Notes: generated from the letters alone by a model not told the origin. A stretch of 64,000 nucleotides of DNA from Cyanobacteria bacterium FACHB-502 (GCA_014695325.1 JACJNZ010000029.1:310001-374000), one strand, 5' to 3'. Shown: positions 35,968 through 45,386, counted from the first letter of the stretch. Program-made: numbers and translations.

Positions 35968-36774
35968 ATGAATATACGCACTTTCGCCAGCCAAAGTAAA
36001 AGAACTAATGGGAAGCAGTCCCCCTCACGGGATAACCGTACGCCCTGCCCAACTGGATCAGGAATACCCGATTGCAGCGTGAACCGTCCTCTTCAGCGAC
36101 GCTGGCAGTCCAGGTTCACCAGAAAACAGCGAACAGCAGATTTTTCTCATACCCAGCCAACCATTAGTCGCGCAGAGCAAGACCAACTTCTGCGGCAGGA
36201 GGCACTGACCCAGGCGCAGCAAGGGCATTTTGATATTGCGGTTGCCCTGTTCAGCGAACTGATCGAGCGTTACCCCAATAGCGCAAGCGACTATAGCAAC
36301 CGGGGCTTGGTTTACTTCCAGAGCGGACAGCTTGAAGCGGCGATCGAGGACTACAACCGGGCGATCGAACTCAATCCGCAGCTAGACAGTGCCTACAACA
36401 ACCGGGCGAACTACTATGCGGCTCAGGGTCAATTCCTGGAGGCAATTTTGGACTACGATGTTGCCCTCGATTTGAACCCTGCCAATGTCCGAGTCTGGAT
36501 TAATCAGGGAATCACGTTCCGGGAACTAGAGATGTACGATCGTGCCCTGGAAAGCTTTGAGCTGGCGCTTTGTCTGGGTCGCCTGGAAGGACATATCTAC
36601 GCCGAGCGAGGACGGACTTATCACCTGCGGGGCGACTGGAACTGTGCCGTTGGAGACTATCATCGGGCGATCGAAGCACTGCCCGCAACGAAAGGACAGT
36701 CACACCATCCTTCGGCTCGTCTGCGTCATCAGGTCGAAAGCTGGATGGGAGAGTTGCTCTACCCCTTTGCTTAA
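35968..36774 (+). CDS. Tetratricopeptide-repeat protein
   Basis: 268 residues. After a basic, probably disordered N-terminus of about 65 residues come four to five TPR units (about 70-250). Examples are SASDYSNRGLVYFQSGQLEA, DSAYNNRANYYAAQGQFLEA and VRVWINQGITFRELEMYDRA, with the alternating A/G/Y positions of the consensus. Such proteins scaffold complexes; the partner is unknown. No signal peptide is evident. The long upstream region carries a 17-bp palindrome that may regulate it. Confidence 0.9.
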   Translation: MNIRTFASQSKRTNGKQSPSRDNRTPCPTGSGIPDCSVNRPLQRRWQSRFTRKQRTADFSHTQPTISRAEQDQLLRQEALTQAQQGHFDIAVALFSELIERYPNSASDYSNRGLVYFQSGQLEAAIEDYNRAIELNPQLDSAYNNRANYYAAQGQFLEAILDYDVALDLNPANVRVWINQGITFRELEMYDRALESFELALCLGRLEGHIYAERGRTYHLRGDWNCAVGDYHRAIEALPATKGQSHHPSARLRHQVESWMGELLYPFA

Positions 36775-36880
36775 GTCATTTCTGCTTAAGACAGTTCCTG
36801 AGGCTTCTCAGACGCGAGTCACTGTTTGAAACCTCAATTTGAAGCCTTGCCTGGAGCCTTAATCGGCTACTAAACGCTTC

Positions 36881-37687
36881 TTAACCTTCTACCCATTCTC
36901 CAGAATCGGGTTGATGTCCTAATTGGCTGTAGAACGGCAGTAAGTAGTATCGCGGTGGGTGATAGTCATTTTCTGCGGTAAATGGTGCGGCGAAGCGATC
37001 GCCGACTAAATCTTCTCGCACAAAGAAAGCATTAACACCAGCAAGGTTGGAGCCAACAAGCCTGTAGCCTTTCTTTAAACCCAAGATTTCTAAAGCTTTG
37101 AGAGACGCACCAAAATAATCAGTCCCTCGCCATTCATGAGCAGGGTTATAGGCAATAGTCCAGTTCACAGGAGGGTGAAATTTGTCATTGTATTCAATGA
37201 CAACGACCCGTGGAGAAACAGACTCAATGGCATTCCAAACATGGTAGTCATTACCATCAATATCAATACAAAGCAAATCGATTTCACCCTCGAAACCATT
37301 TTGAACAAATAAATCGTTTATGTTTTCTACAGTAATGAATTGATTGACGACTGTGAGAGCAATGGGCACAACAGGTTGAACGCTTTTTGCAATGATCTCG
37401 CAAAGCTTCTGACTGGCATCAATTCACAGTCCTCCCCACCTCTAGTAAAGCAGGTAAACAGTGTTATTTTCTAAGCCATCGCACACACCAAACTCAATGA
37501 ATGCATGGTGTTTAATTCCAATTCTTTGAAAAATTTCTTGAATGATTCCGTCCTCATCGTTCTGGAAGTACGCCTTAAATCCAAAACGCTCCAGACGCTT
37601 GGGGTCTTCACATTTAGGGTCAGCTAATAGCTGCCTAATGAGCAGCCCCATATTAGCCGGATAGTTAAAATCGTTATACGCATTCAT
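36881..37687 (-). pseudogene. FkbM-like methyltransferase gene with two in-frame stop codons
   Basis: Minus-strand frame 37687-36881 is one continuous reading frame interrupted by TAG (37442-37444) and TGA (37427-37429). The part before the stops ends HAFIEFGVCDGLENNTVYLL, the SAM-binding start of the domain. The part after continues DASQKLCEIIAKS, then IDLLCIDIDGNDYHVW and VVVIEYNDKFHPP. Without the stops the protein would be about 268 residues and complete. Each stop is one base from a sense codon expected there (TAG from CAG or AAG; TGA from TGG, Trp, in a GLWIDAS context). Recent decay is the simplest reading. Confidence 0.85.
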
Positions 37688-38016
37688 GCCATCAAGAAAT
37701 AACTGTACTGCTCACTGCTCAACCTTTTGTCATTCAGTTCAATACAGCACTTCAACCTAGCATTTAATTGGAATGCAAATACAAATCGGAATGCAAATAC
37801 AAAAATCGATCGCCGTCTGAATAGCATATCCCCCTTGCCATGAATAAACACAGGTTAGGAAAAGTGTGGCGATCGATCATTTTTGCGATTTTCTGATTGC
37901 CTAAACGATGATCTCTGCCTAGTGCAATCAATCAGGAAAGAGCAGTGCAGCATCTCGTTTAGCAAATCCTCTAACAAATCCTCAATCGGAAGGCTAATCC
38001 CTTCCAAGCTGGTGCT
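37688..38016. other. Intergenic region after the small conserved gene
   Basis: 329 bp. It holds the period-18 duplication at 37770-37803 and otherwise AT-rich sequence. No gene seen. Confidence 0.6.
37770..37803. repeat. Direct duplication, 16 identical bases, period 18
   Basis: GGAATGCAAATACAAA at 37770-37785 and 37788-37803. Confidence 0.85.
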
Positions 38017-38229
38017 TTAATCGATCGAAATTTGCTGAGGACCGTTTCCGTTGCCATTGGTCTGGTTTGACGGCGTGCTTTGTGTGAGCGTGACACCAGA
38101 CTGCTGCTCAAGCCAGCTCTTAACCGGATCGTCTGCGAGATTGAGCCGCAGTAGCCCAGAGACAAAACCTCCCAGAAAGGCGATCGGATGTCCGGCAAGT
38201 TCGCGGATTACAGGGGTCAATTCGTCCAT
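38017..38229 (-). CDS. Small conserved-looking cyanobacterial protein (about 70 aa)
   Basis: MDELTPVIRELAGHPIAFLG begins a protein with a short hydrophobic centre (GGFVSGLLRLNL), the segment DDPVKSWLEQQSG, and a polar tail rich in N, Q, S and T. The core looks like a small protein I have seen in many cyanobacteria without known function. The frame also permits starts at GTG 38244 and ATG 38235; ATG 38229 places the start at the conserved part. The hydrophobic stretch may attach it weakly to a membrane. Confidence 0.7.
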   Translation of the reverse strand: MDELTPVIRELAGHPIAFLGGFVSGLLRLNLADDPVKSWLEQQSGVTLTQSTPSNQTNGNGNGPQQISID

Positions 38230-38469
38230 AAACATGAGAGACACTTCGGGTAACTGTCACATTGATCCTAGCGTGAAGCGGGCAGACTCGCCTACGGGTT
38301 AGACAGTGGATTTAGCAGCTGGAGGGAGGGGAGAGAGGAAATGAGGAGGGGAGGAAGGGGATGGGGGGATAGCTAGGAGTGCGTGACCCAGGGCTGGAGC
38401 ATGATTCTGTTGCCCGATCGTTGAAGGATTAGGGAAATGGGCGCGATGACTAAGCCCTGACTACCCAGA

Positions 38470-38948
38470 CAAACTCGACCCGGGACAAATTTTATGGTTT
38501 CGGACGGCTGACCGAGTGCAGCGAGCAATGCCGTTAATTTGCATTAGCGGCAGGCCGACTGCCATCATCGCCCAGTTTTCTCTGGAAGGTGCGCCTTCTA
38601 ACCAGAGTTCAAACAGTTTCCAGGCAAAGGAATCGGTTGCAGCACGATCGATCTGAGCCTGAACTGCCACAATGAACGGCTGGGAACTGTCTAATTTGCT
38701 TTGCCTCAGAGCGTTCAGTATTGCTTCAATTCGTGCATGATTCAGGCAATTATCCCCTTTAACCATCGCCGCGCCACTTGCGGAGCTTTTGACGACAGCA
38801 TTAGCTCCAGCATAAACGGGGCTACTTCAGGAGCTTGAACACAGCTCGAAAACTCCTTGGTTAAGGAACGAGATGATCGTCCTTTTAACAGTTTTACCTT
38901 GTGCGAATCGCTCAGAAGGTGACGGAGCAATCGCCAGAGGAGGCTCAA
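38470..38948 (-). pseudogene. Remnant of a DUF4132/MolR-like gene
   Basis: Two overlapping minus-strand frames each carry a piece of the same family. The first has APEVAPFMLELMLSSKAPQV followed by ARRWL. The second, after a frameshift near 38745-38765, has SFAWKLFELWLEGAPSRENW followed by AMMAVGL. In intact DUF4132 (WGR-associated, E. coli MolR-like) proteins these segments are far apart, so an internal deletion and a frameshift are implied. The rest of the roughly 1,000-residue protein is absent. The N-terminal portion of the first frame (38870-38948) is not family-like. Confidence 0.65.
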
Positions 38949-39077
38949 GTTTTAGAATTTCTGGAACTAACCGACGCTACCCTCCGACTGCAAAAGACGC
39001 TCCTCCCATCAAACGAAACTCAGGAAGTCACGCTGACCGCAGTTGAAGACCAGTTCACCTGTCCCGACCTTCCCTGA
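38901..39077 (+). CDS. Possible short coding fragment (58 aa, GTG start)
   Basis: A 59-codon frame from GTG 38901 to TGA 39075-39077 encodes an acidic, codon-regular peptide: RIAQKVTEQSPEEAQVLEFL, then LELTDATLRLQKTLLPSNET. It looks more coding-like than random spacer but has no clear ribosome-binding site, is open only from 38889, and overlaps the DUF4132 remnant on the other strand. It may be the end of another decayed gene. I do not recognise it. Confidence 0.3.
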   Translation: MRIAQKVTEQSPEEAQVLEFLELTDATLRLQKTLLPSNETQEVTLTAVEDQFTCPDLP

Positions 39078-39107
39078 TAAAGACTCAGCCGCTCACTTGC
39101 TCACTCA

Positions 39108-39524
39108 CTACCGGGCAAAAATCGCCTCATCCTGAGCAAACGCCTTAAATTCCAGCGCATTGCCGCTCGGATCGAGAAAAAACATTGTTGCCTGTTCGCC
39201 CACTTCTCCCTTGAAGCGAGTATAGGGTTTGATAATAAATTCAATGCCCTGCTGGGTGAGACGATCGGCGAGTATTTGCCATTCGTTCATTTCCAGAATC
39301 ACGCCCCAGTGCTGCACCGGAACATTTTTGCCGTCTACAGGATTCGTGGGTGTCCCTGTGGCAGACGGAGCCAGGTGAGCGGTGATTTGATGCCCAAAAA
39401 AATTAAAGTCAATCCAGCGATCGGAGGTGCGCCCAATCGAGCAACCCAACAGGGTTTCGTAGAAATTGCGGGTTGCTGCCAGGTCAGTAACGGGAAATGC
39501 AACGTGGAAAGGACGAAGACTCAT
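39108..39524 (-). CDS. VOC-superfamily (glyoxalase/bleomycin-resistance fold) protein
   Basis: 138 residues from ATG 39524 ([12 protein letters not shown]). One VOC module pair: [20 protein letters not shown], then [12 protein letters not shown], and [15 protein letters not shown], with metal-ligand candidates His (FHVAF), His (QHWG) and Glu (LEFKAF). Cyanobacterial members are annotated as dioxygenase-like; substrate not known. An upstream in-frame ATG at 39578 adds 18 residues unlike the family. Confidence 0.9.
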   Translation of the reverse strand: MSLRPFHVAFPVTDLAATRNFYETLLGCSIGRTSDRWIDFNFFGHQITAHLAPSATGTPTNPVDGKNVPVQHWGVILEMNEWQILADRLTQQGIEFIIKPYTRFKGEVGEQATMFFLDPSGNALEFKAFAQDEAIFAR

Positions 39525-39572
39525 AGACTTGCGGTTAAAGCTTGAAAGAATGTTGGAGCAGTATCCGAGGTG

Positions 39573-39612
39573 CTGCATTGCCTCTTAAATCCCCATTAAT
39601 AGGGGACTTTGA
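39573..39612. repeat. Dispersed palindromic repeat, inverted copy (family TCAAAGTCCCC)
   Basis: On the minus strand it reads TCAAAGTCCCCTATTAATGG then GGATTTAAGAGGCAATGCAG, matching 7885-7926 through the flank GGCGATGCAG as well as the palindrome. Confidence 0.8.
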
Positions 39613-39616
39613 ATGA

Positions 39617-41632
39617 CTAACTCATTGCCGCCCGTCGATCGCTCGACTTCGATCGCGAAGATTTGGAGCTGCGAGGAGGCTTGGCGGGGGGAGGGGGAGG
39701 TTCCTTTTCCTGGGCGATCGGCAGCGTGAAATGAAACTGGCTGCCCTGGTCGCGTCCTGCCGATTCTGCCCAAATTTTACCGCCCAAGCCCAGCACAATC
39801 TGCCGACAAATTGCCAGCCCCAAGCCCGTGCCGCCTGCAGTGCGTCGCAGTGCCCCTTCTTCCTGATAGAAGCGATCGAAGACTGCCTCCAATCGATTCG
39901 GTTCAATGCCGCGTCCCGTATCGATAACCGTCACTTCCAGCATTTTGCCGCCGTTGGGCTTTGCCTCGATAGTCACTTCGCCTTCCGGGTTGGTGAACTT
40001 GCAAGCATTATCCAGCAGCTTCGATAACACTTCCACTAGCCATTCGCCGTCTGCCTTCACCGGGGGCAGCTCGATCGGCACTTCTGCGGTGATGCGCGGC
40101 AGTTCTTCGGTTGCTTGGCGGGTGCGAATGCTGCTCAACGCCAGGCTAACGACTTCCTCCAAAGCGATCGGCTCCAAATGCCACTCGACTCGTCCGCTTT
40201 CCAGCCGCGACAAAGTGAGAAAGTCCTGAATCAGCTTTCTCATGCGATCGGCATCGGTCATCGCCGTATTCAGCATCACCTGCCGCAGTTCGGGCATCAT
40301 ATCCGGTTCGCTCACCAGGCTTTCCAGACAGACCTGAATCGTAGAAAGCGGCGTTCTCAGCTCGTGTCCAGTAATGGCGATCAGGTTGCTGCGGGTGCGC
40401 TCCAATGCTTCAAGCTGCTGGTTCAGGTCTTCCAGGTTGGCATAGGATTCTGCCTGAATCAGGGCGACACCAAGCTGTGTGGCGATCGCCTCAACCATGC
40501 CGATTTCATCATGAGTCCAGGCGTGCGGTTCGCTCTTGCAGTGATGCAGTTCCATCATGCCGAGCAGCTTGCCTTGATACACCACGGGAACCATTAGCCA
40601 CGAGCGAATTTGCCAGCGATCGAGCCGGGTCTGAATCGGGGAGAAATCAAACGTTGAATCCTGGGTATTGGGAACCGAGAGGCTTTCCTGCTTTTGCGCG
40701 ACGGTCTGAAACAGGGGATTACGGCTCAGTAACCATTCCTCGCCCATCAGTGAACGGATTGATGGATTCGATCGATATTCGTAGCTAATCGTCGTCGTCG
40801 TATCCGTTGCCCGGCAGCGATACAGCACACAGCGACAGACTTCCATCGCCTGTCCCAGCTCCGCCACTGCCACCTTAAAGATTTCGTTGGGGTCGAGCGA
40901 TCGACGAATGGCAGACGTAATCGAATTCACCAATCGTTCTCGTCGTTCCTGGGCAGCGATCGATCGGTATGCCTTGAGCAATTTGTATTGTCCCGCCTGC
41001 AAATAAGTCACCAGTCGCTGAGCAAACGGATCGGGGTCAACCCCCAGTCCTTCGGTCGGCAGGGGGTGGGTCAGGAACATTTCTTTTGCCTGCTCAATTT
41101 TTTCGCTTAGTTCCGGTCGATAAACCTGAATGCGGTTCAACAAGAGTTTTGCTGCCTGCTCGCTCACCTGGCGATCGAACGTCCAGATGCCCTCAAAGCG
41201 GCGCGTTTGATCCATGCCTGCCGCCTCTCCTCGACTGGTAACAGGAGCGGGATAGCGTTCCTGACAAAGCAAACAAGCCGCATACTGCTGCCCAATCACC
41301 ACCAGGTGCCATTCCTGACTGAGGCGATCGTCTGGCTCAAAGGCGATCGTTTCATATTCTCTCGATGCGCTTGTAAAACTGGTTTCAGGTGCAGCCAGCA
41401 CATATACTTGGGGCGTCAGAGCAGCAATGCGTTCGTAGCGGTGTGCCTCCTGGCGATAAAATCGCTCACGCTGGAAGCTGGCAATCACCAGTGAAGAAGT
41501 TGATCCGCCCGCCAGGACTTGATCCTCCATTGCGTGCGAAAGGGCAGTCAGGGAGGACTTGAAGTAAAGCTGGGGTCGCAGTTGGGGCGCGATCTGCAAT
41601 AACTCTTCCAGAACGGAAGTTTGGAGGCTCAT
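39617..41632 (-). CDS. DICT-GAF histidine kinase
   Basis: 671-residue soluble two-component kinase. The N-terminal DICT domain (about 1-160, MSLQTSVLEELLQIAPQLRP, LVIASFQRERFYRQE) is a sensory module known from cyanobacterial kinases and cyclases. A GAF domain follows (about 230-400), then HisKA with His423 in ITGHELRTPLSTIQ. The complete ATPase has LLDNACKFTN, DTGRGIEPN, FDRFYQEEG and GGTGLGLAICRQIV. It ends in a basic, serine-rich tail. A longer start at 41677 adds 15 residues and is less likely. No adjacent response regulator. Confidence 0.93.
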   Translation of the reverse strand: MSLQTSVLEELLQIAPQLRPQLYFKSSLTALSHAMEDQVLAGGSTSSLVIASFQRERFYRQEAHRYERIAALTPQVYVLAAPETSFTSASREYETIAFEPDDRLSQEWHLVVIGQQYAACLLCQERYPAPVTSRGEAAGMDQTRRFEGIWTFDRQVSEQAAKLLLNRIQVYRPELSEKIEQAKEMFLTHPLPTEGLGVDPDPFAQRLVTYLQAGQYKLLKAYRSIAAQERRERLVNSITSAIRRSLDPNEIFKVAVAELGQAMEVCRCVLYRCRATDTTTTISYEYRSNPSIRSLMGEEWLLSRNPLFQTVAQKQESLSVPNTQDSTFDFSPIQTRLDRWQIRSWLMVPVVYQGKLLGMMELHHCKSEPHAWTHDEIGMVEAIATQLGVALIQAESYANLEDLNQQLEALERTRSNLIAITGHELRTPLSTIQVCLESLVSEPDMMPELRQVMLNTAMTDADRMRKLIQDFLTLSRLESGRVEWHLEPIALEEVVSLALSSIRTRQATEELPRITAEVPIELPPVKADGEWLVEVLSKLLDNACKFTNPEGEVTIEAKPNGGKMLEVTVIDTGRGIEPNRLEAVFDRFYQEEGALRRTAGGTGLGLAICRQIVLGLGGKIWAESAGRDQGSQFHFTLPIAQEKEPPPPPAKPPRSSKSSRSKSSDRRAAMS

Positions 41633-41980
41633 TGGCAGTACTTTGTCGATCCCTACGGAAAACAGGTCGAGGTACAAGAAGCAGCTTCCTTACAAAGCTT
41701 CGCACGACTCGCAATCGGTCAGCAGGAGGGTTGTTGCACAGAGTTGCTTAGAACGGCTGGGTTTGCAAGGGGTCTCAGTCAAATCGTAAAGCGGCGGCTA
41801 GCAGACAAATCATAAGATTTGCAACCAGACGCAACACAGTGCCTCATCCTGCTCAGGAAAGATCACCTCAACCAGAGCCGGATTAGCCTGATTCCAATAT
41901 ACCGTTTTGGTTTAAGCAGACGGAATAGACCTACCGATCGAGCGTAAACGACAGGGCAAGCTTTGCTGTAAAGTGGCAGT

Positions 41981-42730
41981 ATGTATGACAACGACGACTT
42001 AACCGTACTCAATGCTGAGCTGGAGACTGATCCGCTAGATGCGATCGAGCCAATCGACGCTGAAGCCGAAAAGCCTGATCCAGACGTGATGCTGCGGCTG
42101 CTGGACTCTGACAATAACCAGCAGAAAATGCTGGCTGCCCGTGCATTTTGCGAGCTCGAAGACGATCGCGCCATTCCCGCTCTGATTTGCCTGCTTACTG
42201 ATGCCTGTCCTCTGATTCGGGTCAGTGCTGCCTATGGCTTGGGGCGCAATCCCAGTTCCGATGCTGTAGAGCCGTTGATTCATCAGCTTCAGCGCGATTG
42301 GAATGGCTATGTCCGCAAAGGCATCGTCTGGGCACTAGGAAACTGCCGCGATCGTCGATCGTTAGAACCCTTGATGCGAGCCTTGAGAACCGATATTTCT
42401 GCGGTGCGGCTCTGGGCGGCGAGTGCCCTGGCGCAAATGGCAAGTATCGGCTACGAAGCCATTATTACCGCACTGCCTCCTCTCATTGAAGCTCTGCGAC
42501 GCGATCCGGTAGCGGCGGTGCGAAGTAACTGCGCCTGGTCGATCGGTCAACTTTGCCGCGAACTGCCTTCAAACGTGGTGTATGCAACGGCGATCGATGC
42601 CCTGATCGAAGCCTTCGCCGAAGACGAGGAAATGGGCGTGCGCGAAGATGCCCGTTCAGCAATGCTGCGAGTTGGCGATCCACGTGGGCTTCAGGTGATT
42701 GAGACGATCGAGCGGGAAGGGTTGATTTAG
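41981..42730 (+). CDS. HEAT-repeat protein
   Basis: 249 residues. An acidic N-terminus of about 30 residues is followed by five to six HEAT/PBS-lyase-like repeats, for example QQKMLAARAFCELEDDRAIP, CPLIRVSAAYGLGRNPSSDA and AVRLWAASALAQMASIGYEA. The spacing of about 31-38 residues and the D-x-x-x-R-x-x-A-A-x-A-L pattern resemble the repeats of phycobilin lyases (CpcE/CpcF), but no phycobilisome gene is nearby. A scaffold or lyase-like role is possible; I make no firm assignment. Convergent with the acetyltransferase gene. Confidence 0.88.
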   Translation: MYDNDDLTVLNAELETDPLDAIEPIDAEAEKPDPDVMLRLLDSDNNQQKMLAARAFCELEDDRAIPALICLLTDACPLIRVSAAYGLGRNPSSDAVEPLIHQLQRDWNGYVRKGIVWALGNCRDRRSLEPLMRALRTDISAVRLWAASALAQMASIGYEAIITALPPLIEALRRDPVAAVRSNCAWSIGQLCRELPSNVVYATAIDALIEAFAEDEEMGVREDARSAMLRVGDPRGLQVIETIEREGLI

Positions 42731-42741
42731 GGGGGAATTGA

Positions 42742-43245
42742 TTAAACCTGCTGTGCCAGTCGATCGATTGCCTCGCCCGTGACGCGACAGATTCGCCAGT
42801 CGGGAAGTACCATTGCGCCCATCCGCTCGTAAAAGCCGATCGCCGGAGCATTCCAGTCGAGGACGCTCCATTCCAGCCGCCCATAGTCTCGCTCCACCGC
42901 CAGTTTGGCAAGGTGAGACAGGAGGGCTTTGCCAATGCCCAGTCCGCGATAGTCGGGCAGCACAAACAGATCTTCGAGGTAGATTCCGGGCTTGGTTAAG
43001 AACGTTGAATAGTTGGTGAAGAACAGCGCGAATCCCACCAAGTTTCCGGCGACCTCTGCCACGATCGCTTCTACACAGGGACGATCGCTAAACAGATGCT
43101 GCTTGAGCAGATCAAGACTGCCCGTCACCTGATGCGACAGTTTCTCATATTCCGCCAGAGCTTTAATCAGCGCAAAGATATCTGCTGTGTCTGCGGGCTG
43201 TGCCGCACGAATCAGAACAGTTTGAGACGGTTGAACAGAAGTCAT
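42742..43245 (-). CDS. GNAT family N-acetyltransferase
   Basis: 167 residues with a complete GNAT fold: VLIRAAQPADTADIFALIKA at the N-terminus, YLEDLFVLPDYRGLGIGKAL (motif A, with RGLGIG binding acetyl-CoA pyrophosphate), and WSVLDWNAPAIGFYERMGA (motif B). This pattern is common in diamine N-acetyltransferase-like proteins. The acceptor is not known. Ends 12 bp from the HEAT-protein gene (convergent). Confidence 0.93.
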   Translation of the reverse strand: MTSVQPSQTVLIRAAQPADTADIFALIKALAEYEKLSHQVTGSLDLLKQHLFSDRPCVEAIVAEVAGNLVGFALFFTNYSTFLTKPGIYLEDLFVLPDYRGLGIGKALLSHLAKLAVERDYGRLEWSVLDWNAPAIGFYERMGAMVLPDWRICRVTGEAIDRLAQQV

Positions 43246-43361
43246 GGGAGATCAGGTTGCAAATCGCCTCAACCAGTATTTCAGCAATTGCTAGCGTTTG
43301 CGCGATCGTCTGAAACAAATTCCCAGTTCCGCCCAAGATTGTTGTTCGAAGAATTCCCGAT

Positions 43362-44522
43362 TTAGCGCAGCCAGCTTTTGAGCCGAGCCGCCACCTGAGG
43401 ACGACGCAACTTTCGCATTGCCTTAGTCTGAATTTGGCGCACCCGCTCCCGCGACAAGTTAAAAATGCCGCCCACTTCTTCAAGTGTGTGGGTTTCGCCC
43501 GTGGTTAAGCCGTAGCGCAACGCAATAATGTCCCGCTCCCGCTCGGTCAGAACTTCTCCCAAAACCGAGTAAATTTCTTGCCGCATCATCGATTCGCTCA
43601 TTTGAGCTTCGGGCGACTGGGTGCTGTTGTCCTCCAGCAGTTCCATCAGTTCGGTGTCTTCGCCTTTGCCAACTCGGTGGTTTAACGAGAGCGATCGACG
43701 ACGGACCTGCTGCAAGTTTCGCAACTGCTCTGGGGTCATTTCCAGGGATTCTGCCAGTTCAGTCTCGGTGGGGTTTCGGTTGAGTTCTTTCCGCAGTTCC
43801 CGATGCGCTTTTTTCAGCTTGTTTAGCTTTTCGACGATGTGAATCGGCAGGCGGATGGTACGGGCATCGTTCGCGATCGTGCGGGTGATCCCCTGACGAA
43901 TCCACCAGTAAGCGTAGGTCGAAAACTTGTAGCCCTTATCGGGATCAAACTTTTCGGTGGCTCTGTTGAGACCGAGTGCGCCTTCCTGAATCAAATCTAG
44001 AAAAGGGACACCGCGATTGAGATAGCGTTTAGCAATCGACACCACCAGCCGTAGATTTGATCGAATCATTTTACGCTTGGCAACGCGGCTCAAATACAGC
44101 CGATGTTCGAGCTGCCGTTCAGAAAGCTCTAGCGCAACGGCGATGTCTGATTTAACCGGGGGATGTCCGAGCTGCTTTTCTAAACGGTTTCGCAGTGTTT
44201 CCACATCTGCCAGAAACTTGACGCGTCGAGCTAGCTCGATTTCTTCGTCGGGCTTCAGCAGCGGATAGCGTGCCATTTCTTTAAAGAAAGCACCCACCGC
44301 ATCGTCAGATATCGTTTTGCGGTATCCCGAAGCAGGATTGGTCAATAACTCTTCGATTTCCTCAGAGTCAAATTCAATCATGGCTCCGCCGTTTTCTGCC
44401 GTGGATTGCGACTCGGTCTGCTCGATCGATCGCAAGTCAATTGGAGTCTGATGCAGCAAATCGGGCTCGTCAAAGGTCATTAGCTGAAGGGAATCTGTCA
44501 TGTCCATAAGAGTATTTGTCAT
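43362..44522 (-). CDS. sigC: Group 2 sigma-70 factor, SigC-like
   Basis: 386 residues. Region 1.2 (DDAVGAFFKEMARYPLLKPD), region 2.3-2.4 (DLIQEGALGLNRATEKFDPD, AYWWIRQGITRTIANDARTI), region 3 and a complete region 4 (TLEEVGGIFNLSRERVRQIQ) are present. The first 50 residues are acidic and variable and it lacks the long region 1.1 of a primary sigma factor. The core and ending resemble my recollection of the SigC branch; the paralogue name is less certain than the class. Group 2 factors redirect RNA polymerase under stress, carbon/nitrogen or stationary conditions. Confidence 0.9.
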   Translation of the reverse strand: MTNTLMDMTDSLQLMTFDEPDLLHQTPIDLRSIEQTESQSTAENGGAMIEFDSEEIEELLTNPASGYRKTISDDAVGAFFKEMARYPLLKPDEEIELARRVKFLADVETLRNRLEKQLGHPPVKSDIAVALELSERQLEHRLYLSRVAKRKMIRSNLRLVVSIAKRYLNRGVPFLDLIQEGALGLNRATEKFDPDKGYKFSTYAYWWIRQGITRTIANDARTIRLPIHIVEKLNKLKKAHRELRKELNRNPTETELAESLEMTPEQLRNLQQVRRRSLSLNHRVGKGEDTELMELLEDNSTQSPEAQMSESMMRQEIYSVLGEVLTERERDIIALRYGLTTGETHTLEEVGGIFNLSRERVRQIQTKAMRKLRRPQVAARLKSWLR

Positions 44523-44543
44523 GCGTTTGTCGGAGTCAGGATG

Positions 44544-44567
44544 AAATTACAAGCTAAATTACAAGCT
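44544..44567. repeat. Perfect tandem duplication, 12-bp unit
   Basis: AAATTACAAGCT at 44544-44555 and 44556-44567, just upstream of the sigma factor gene, so it lies in its 5' leader. Confidence 0.85.
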
Positions 44568-45343
44568 ACAAAGGGCAGGATGAGATAAGCGAGAAGCTTT
44601 AATTCATAAAAAGCTTAAGTAACAGAATTAACAAAACGAATGAAGGCTGCGAGAAAAGTTTTAGTTGAAACTATTTTTCAAATTAAAGAATCATTTAATT
44701 TTTCCTATCTTGAACTGTTATTTCCTGCTGGATTTGTCCAAGGGCGATCGAGCCATTTGACCCTACAAACCATTAGATTTTCAAGGGAAATGCGGTTTAC
44801 TCACGTTAAGAAGCTAATTATGGGTTAAAGCCCCTCCCCACAGGGGTTTCAACTTTTCCGCACGATATCTTCTAGCTAAGGCTAATCTACAGGAACTTTG
44901 CCAGAGCTAAGCCTAACTTTAGAGGGAGTTAAGCAATAAGCTGTTGACTGCTGACTGAGTAACCTAATGCGCCCTTTTGAACCGGTGCTTGCGTCGCGAA
45001 TTTTCTACTGAAAATAGACAAACAAAAACCTAATCAGTTTGAACTTAGCCGAGACACCCACCATTATTGTTGCGCTCTATAACGCTGCTGAATGAATCAC
45101 ACTACTAAAGCGTTCATTCTGTTGCCATTGACCGGAGCGAGTAAAGTTGAGATTACTATAGCAAGCTTCTGGCAAATGGCAAGAGCAATGGTCTTTATTT
45201 TTCAATTCGTGCAGAAAGGTTGCTCTACAAAGCCTAAACGAGGCATCTTTGTTAACTTAAATAAATCGGAGATTAGCACTTTCCTTAATTCACCCCTTGC
45301 CGTTCGATCGAGCAGAAGGCAAATTGAGTCACCCGAACTCCTT

Positions 45344-45386
45344 TGATGCAAGTGATGCAAGACCGAATTCTGATGCAAGACCGAAT
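45344..45386. repeat. Tandem duplication, 16-bp unit, period 18
   Basis: TGATGCAAGACCGAAT at 45353-45368 and 45371-45386, preceded by a partial TGATGCAAG at 45344. Confidence 0.85.

Noticed and set aside
41981-42730. HEAT protein as a phycobilin lyase subunit (CpcE/F)
   Set aside because: Repeats are similar, but no phycobilisome gene is adjacent and lyase-specific residues could not be confirmed.
44640-45346. Two short open frames in the sigC-priA spacer (44640-44828 and 45092-45346)
   Set aside because: No ribosome-binding site, no recognisable domain, and composition as in AT-rich spacer.
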